Assembly (NCBI RefSeq): GCF_012184425.1
Contig: NZ_VTOW01000001.1
Location: 372,001 to 436,000, forward strand
Reading direction: 5' to 3'
DNA length: 64,000 nucleotides
Origin: Candidatus Manganitrophus noduliformans
Lineage (GTDB): Bacteria > Nitrospirota > Nitrospiria > SBBL01 > Manganitrophaceae
The translations under genes and the position numbers were made by a program. The notes under the pieces are model-generated. The model had not been told where the DNA came from. It made no database searches and saw nothing but the letters and a program-made list of their open reading frames with translations. Positions 60,347 to 64,000 of this stretch are shown here, one piece after another. Each line of letters opens with the position of its first letter. Positions within the stretch are counted from its first letter, which is position 1.

Positions 60347-62587
60347 TTGAGGTTGAGCGCGAGGCAATTGGGCTTCAAAGAATTAGAAAAAAAACTACAG
60401 GCGCTTTCCGCGCCGAGAGAGACGGTTCAAGACTTTCTCTCCCGGATGGATCGGGATTATTTCTCCCTCTACTCCGCCGCGGAGATCGCCGATCATATCG
60501 GGATGGCCTCCCGTCTTGACCGCGATCGTCCCGCCGCCTTGAAAATCGTCTCCAAAGGGGAGCGCGCCTTTGAGATCACAGTGGTCGCCTTCGACTACTT
60601 CTCGGAGTTCTCGATCCTCTGCGGCCTCTTGGCCTCGTTCGGCTTCGATATTCAGGCGGGGAACGTCCACACCTCTTCGGATGAAGAGGCCGCGCCGGCG
60701 CGGGGCCCGCTTGCGCGCCCGAAGCGGCCGGCCCCTCGAACGATCGTCGATGTTTTTCAGGCCTCCCTGATTCCGGGAGAGGAGTTCGATGCCGGCCGGC
60801 GGCAGCGGCTCGAAGAGGCGCTCCTCTTGCTCGTCCGTCTTCTCGACCAAGACAAGTTCAACGAGGCGAGGGATCAGGTCAATCGGCACCTGATCGCTTA
60901 TCTCTCCAAGGCGAAGGTTCCGGAGGGGGGGCTTCTTTCGCCGCTGAAGGTCCGGTTCGACAATCGGAGTTCGGCACGGTGGACGATTCTCGATATCCAC
61001 GGCAAGGATACCCCCGGCTTTCTCTACGCCTTCTCCAACGCCCTCTCGCTGCGCGGCATTTATATTCACAAGGTCCAGATCAAAAATGCCGGGGCCGAGA
61101 TCCAAGACCGGTTCTACATCTCCGACCGACGAGGACGAAAGATCGCCGGGGAGCGGGAGAAAAAAGCGCTTCGGATCTCGGCCGCCCTCATCAAGCAGTT
61201 CACTCATTTCCTGGTCCGCTCCCCCGATCCGACGAAGGCGATCGCCCACTTCGATCAACTGCTCGACAAAATCATCGAGGAAGAAAAATCAAGTTCACTC
61301 ATCTCTTTTCTGAAGAAGCGGGAGACACTCCACCTCTTGGCGCGCCTCTTCGGGACCTCGGATTATCTGTGGGAAGATTTTCTTCGGATTCAGTTCGAAA
61401 ACCTTCTTCCTCTGCTCGATCAATACAAGGGGAAAAAACTCCGGATCGGGAAAGAGGCGCTTCGCCGGGGCCTGCGCCGGGAGCTTCGGAAAGGAACCGG
61501 ACTGGAAGAGCAAAAACGGATCTTGAATGAATACAAAGACCGGGAGCTTTTCCGGATCGACATCAAACATCTCCTCGAACCCTCCCTGACGTTGACCGAT
61601 TTCTCTCAGGCGCTGACCGATCTCGCGGAGGTGGTCATTGAAGAGACCGATCTTCTCTGCCGGGCCGATCTGGTGAAGCGATACGGCGCGCCCCGCCTTG
61701 AAAACCGACGCCCCTCTTCCTTCGCCATCTGCGGACTGGGAAAACTCGGCGGGGCCGAGCTGGGGTATGCCTCCGATATCGAGCTCCTCTTTGTCTACGA
61801 AGGACCGGGCCAGACCGACGGCCGGGAGCCGATCGATAACAGATTCTTCTTTGAGAAGCTGGCGCAGCAGATCACCCATTTCATCACGGCGAAGCAGGAG
61901 GGGATCTTTCATATCGATACGCGGCTGCGGCCGCATGGAAACGCGGGGGTTCTGGCGAACCCGCTCTCTCAGCTCGCCGCCTATTACGCGCCGGCCGGCG
62001 AGGCCGCCCCCTTCGAGCGCCAGGCGCTGATCAAGCTGAGGTGGATCGCCGGCGATGAGACATTGGGCAGGAAGGTAGAGGCCCACCGCGACCGGTTTGT
62101 CTACGGCGGGGCGCCGTGGGATTTAAAGACCGCGCTGGCGTTAAGAGAGCGTCAGCGGAACGAGCTGGTTCCGAAGGGGAAGGTCAATGTGAAATACAGC
62201 GCCGGAGGCCTCCTCGACATCGAATATGCGGTCCAGTATCTTCAGATCATGCACGGCGCCCGCCATCCGGCGCTGCGAACCCCGCATACCCTCGCGGCGC
62301 TCGAGCAGCTCCGCCGGCTGAAGATCCTCCCGAAAGAGATCTGGATCGATTTTCAGGCCGGTTATCTTTTTCTGAGAAGCCTCATCGACGCGCTCCGGAT
62401 CGTCCGGGGCCACGCGAAAGATCTGATCCTTCCCGACGTTCGGACGGAGGAGTTTACCTTTCTTGCGCGGAGAATGGGATACGGGCAGCGCGATTGGGAG
62501 CGGGGGAGAAAAGAGCTCGAAGAGGAGATTCAACACCACATGCGCCGGGTCCGGGACGACTTCATCCGGCTGTTCGAAGGGAAATAG
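60347..62587 (+). CDS. tandem ACT domains fused to a GlnE C-terminal-type (adenylylating-like) nucleotidyltransferase
   Basis: A 746-residue protein. Residues about 73-140 and 208-267 look like two ACT domains: F-E-I-T-V-V-A-F-D-Y-F-S-E-F-S-I-L-C-G-L-L, ending in T-I-V-D-V-F-Q-A-S, and W-T-I-L-D-I-H-G-K-D-T-P-G-F-L-Y-A-F-S, ending in D-R-F-Y-I-S-D. This resembles the paired glutamine-sensing ACT domains at the GlnD C-terminus. After about 310 comes a GlnE half: G-L-G-K-L-G-G-A-E-L-G-Y-A-S-D-I-E-L-L (463-481), D-T-R-L-R-P-H-G-N-A-G and G-G-L-L-D-I-E-Y-A-V-Q-Y-L, closest to the C-terminal adenylylating domain. The second acidic residue is Glu (SDIE) rather than Asp. Start uncertain (TTG 60347 or 60368). 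Confidence 0.8.
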   Translation: MRLSARQLGFKELEKKLQALSAPRETVQDFLSRMDRDYFSLYSAAEIADHIGMASRLDRDRPAALKIVSKGERAFEITVVAFDYFSEFSILCGLLASFGFDIQAGNVHTSSDEEAAPARGPLARPKRPAPRTIVDVFQASLIPGEEFDAGRRQRLEEALLLLVRLLDQDKFNEARDQVNRHLIAYLSKAKVPEGGLLSPLKVRFDNRSSARWTILDIHGKDTPGFLYAFSNALSLRGIYIHKVQIKNAGAEIQDRFYISDRRGRKIAGEREKKALRISAALIKQFTHFLVRSPDPTKAIAHFDQLLDKIIEEEKSSSLISFLKKRETLHLLARLFGTSDYLWEDFLRIQFENLLPLLDQYKGKKLRIGKEALRRGLRRELRKGTGLEEQKRILNEYKDRELFRIDIKHLLEPSLTLTDFSQALTDLAEVVIEETDLLCRADLVKRYGAPRLENRRPSSFAICGLGKLGGAELGYASDIELLFVYEGPGQTDGREPIDNRFFFEKLAQQITHFITAKQEGIFHIDTRLRPHGNAGVLANPLSQLAAYYAPAGEAAPFERQALIKLRWIAGDETLGRKVEAHRDRFVYGGAPWDLKTALALRERQRNELVPKGKVNVKYSAGGLLDIEYAVQYLQIMHGARHPALRTPHTLAALEQLRRLKILPKEIWIDFQAGYLFLRSLIDALRIVRGHAKDLILPDVRTEEFTFLARRMGYGQRDWERGRKELEEEIQHHMRRVRDDFIRLFEGK

Positions 62588-62610
62588 CATCGGCGGATTC
62601 GCAGGCCTGC

Positions 62611-62640
62611 TTGACAATGCCCCCTCGCCTCCCCTAGGCT
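62611..62640 (+). promoter_or_regulatory. possible promoter of the sorbosone-dehydrogenase-like gene
   Basis: TTGACA at 62611-62616 with TAGGCT at 62635-62640, 18-base spacer. The -10 is poor; start codon at 62670 after AGGAGG. Confidence 0.35.
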
Positions 62641-62669
62641 GGATATCACACCCTAGGAGGGCCTTGCGC

Positions 62670-63869
62670 ATGATCTCTTTCGGAAAGGCGTTCTCTTTCT
62701 TGCTCTTCGGTCTTTGGCTCGTCTTCCCCGCCTCCTGCAATTCGTCTTCTTCTAAAAGTACCTCGTCTACGATCGGCGGGGGGACCTCCGGCGCGCCGGC
62801 GATTCGGCTCGAATCGGTTGCCACCGGGCTGGACGACCCGATCGGGCTTTTCAACGCGGGGGACGGGAGCGGTCGGCTCTTCGTGATTGAACAGGGGGGG
62901 ACGATTCGGATCTTGCAAAACGGAGCGGTCGGCGAAACACCCTTCCTTGATATCCAAGACCGGGTCAGCGCCGGGGGGGAAAGGGGACTCCTCGGGTTGG
63001 CCTTTCACCCCAAGTTTGAAGAGAACCGCCGCTTCTTCGTCAACTACACCTCCGACGCCGGGGGACTCCACACCGTCATTTCCGAATTTACGGTCGATCC
63101 GGCCACCGGCCGGGCCGATCCGGCGAACGAGCGGATTCTCCTCACGATCCCCCAGCCCTTTTCCAACCACAACGGAGGGACGATCCTCTTCGGGCCCGAC
63201 GGCTTTCTCTATATCGGGATGGGGGACGGCGGAGCGGGAAACGATCCGCAGAACAATGCCCAAAGTCTCGGCACCCCCCTCGGCAAAATGCTCCGGATCG
63301 ATGTCGATCAGAAGGCGGGCGGAAAAGAATACGCCGTCCCCGCCGACAATCCCTTTGTCAGCACGCCGGGGGCCGCTCCCGAAATCTGGGCTTACGGTCT
63401 CCGGAATCCTTGGCGCTTCTCGTTTGACCGCCAGGCCGGCCTCCTCTACGCAGGCGATGTCGGCCAGAACGCGCGGGAGGAGATCGACGTGATCCGAAAA
63501 GGGGGGAACTACGGCTGGAGGGTGATGGAGGGGATGATCTGCACGCCGGGGGTGAGCCCCGATTGCGATAAAAGCCAATATCTCCTCCCGATCCTCGATT
63601 ATCCCCGCTCGGAAGGGACGACGGTCATCGGCGGATATGTCTACCGGGGAAGCGCGATCCCGAACCTGCCGGGAGCGTATCTCTACGCCGATTTCGGAAG
63701 CGGCCGGCTCTGGATGCTCCGGTACGATGGGAAAGCGGTTTCCGACCAGCGGCTGCTCCTGGAGACCGGAAAGAACATCAGCTCCTTTGGGGAAGACGAG
63801 CAGGGGGAGCTCTACATCACCGCCTACGATGGGGAGATCTTCAAAATCGTTTCCGGACAGGCGACTTAG
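62670..63869 (+). CDS. PQQ-dependent sugar dehydrogenase-like (glucose/sorbosone dehydrogenase fold) lipoprotein
   Basis: A 399-residue protein with a lipoprotein signal (lipobox P-A-S-C, C23), a Ser-rich linker, then a six-bladed beta-propeller of the GSDH type: V-A-T-G-L-D-D-P-I-G-L-F, then G-G-E-R-G-L-L-G-L-A-F-H-P-K-F, N-H-N-G-G-T-I-L-F-G-P-D-G-F-L-Y-I-G-M-G-D-G-G, Y-G-L-R-N-P-W-R-F-S-F-D and N-Y-G-W. The RNPW and NHNGG patterns are family hallmarks. Enzymes of this fold oxidise aldose sugars using PQQ; many homologues have no proven activity. The ATG at 62670 follows AGGAGG. Confidence 0.9.
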   Translation: MISFGKAFSFLLFGLWLVFPASCNSSSSKSTSSTIGGGTSGAPAIRLESVATGLDDPIGLFNAGDGSGRLFVIEQGGTIRILQNGAVGETPFLDIQDRVSAGGERGLLGLAFHPKFEENRRFFVNYTSDAGGLHTVISEFTVDPATGRADPANERILLTIPQPFSNHNGGTILFGPDGFLYIGMGDGGAGNDPQNNAQSLGTPLGKMLRIDVDQKAGGKEYAVPADNPFVSTPGAAPEIWAYGLRNPWRFSFDRQAGLLYAGDVGQNAREEIDVIRKGGNYGWRVMEGMICTPGVSPDCDKSQYLLPILDYPRSEGTTVIGGYVYRGSAIPNLPGAYLYADFGSGRLWMLRYDGKAVSDQRLLLETGKNISSFGEDEQGELYITAYDGEIFKIVSGQAT

Positions 63870-63870
63870 A

Positions 63871-64000
<130 letters not shown>

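Noticed and set aside
57251-62587. Interpreting the two GlnE-type genes as one gene broken by the TA insertion
   Set aside because: They lie on opposite strands, each has complete ends, and the second has its own promoter and added ACT domains, so a simple insertion into one glnE does not explain them.

Overview
This 64 kb window is a bacterial chromosome segment. The DNA is fairly GC-rich, Shine-Dalgarno sites are mostly of the AGGAG type, and several promoters are of the TTGACA/TATAAT type. Gene content points to a Gram-negative, aerobic, possibly chemolithoautotrophic member of the Nitrospirota (Nitrospira or Manganitrophus-like). The best clue is a stand-alone cytochrome bd-like oxidase of about 627 residues at 12444-14327, supported by an orphan NuoF-like flavoprotein, an alpha-carbonic anhydrase, a PmtA-type methyltransferase and outer-membrane proteins. 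The lineage is an inference from protein resemblance, because no 16S rRNA gene is present.

Layout. 1-11.7 kb holds metabolic and envelope genes: GNAT (partial), HSDL2-like SDR, a GIY-YIG nuclease that probably starts at CTG, an M48 protease, a HAD phosphatase, a cyclophilin, glgC, an HTH-metallo-beta-lactamase fusion, a PmtA-like methyltransferase, lipoproteins and a DUF4105 protein. 11.7-19.3 kb holds an outer-membrane barrel, the bd-like oxidase, an SRPBCC protein, a kelch protein, the NuoF-like protein and carbonic anhydrase. 19.3-27 kb holds a minus-strand set (glpD, NTF2-like, membrane protein, cupin, cbiC), then rhodanese, acs and an Slp lipoprotein. 27-32.3 kb is an RNA-ligase locus in which rtcB and a G3E (CobW-like) GTPase lie between two different archease genes. 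32.4-34.9 kb holds a cupin, ogt, tmRNA (ssrA), smpB and dciA.

35-53.3 kb is the replication-origin neighbourhood: gyrA, gyrB, dnaN and dnaA on the minus strand; a DnaA-box/AT-rich intergenic region; then rpmH, rnpA, yidD, yidC, mnmE, a perfect parS site, mnmG, rsmG, parA, parB, a bactofilin and mnmA on the plus strand. A second bactofilin and a 1047-residue protein with many Ig-like repeats follow.

57-64 kb looks like a nitrogen-regulation locus with unusual architecture. The two catalytic halves of glutamine synthetase adenylyltransferase (GlnE) appear as separate, divergently transcribed genes. The half resembling the adenylylating domain carries two N-terminal ACT domains of the kind found in GlnD, and a P-II-like gene begins at the right edge. 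A lower-GC insert with a RelE-type toxin-antitoxin pair and a probably frameshifted gene lies between the halves.
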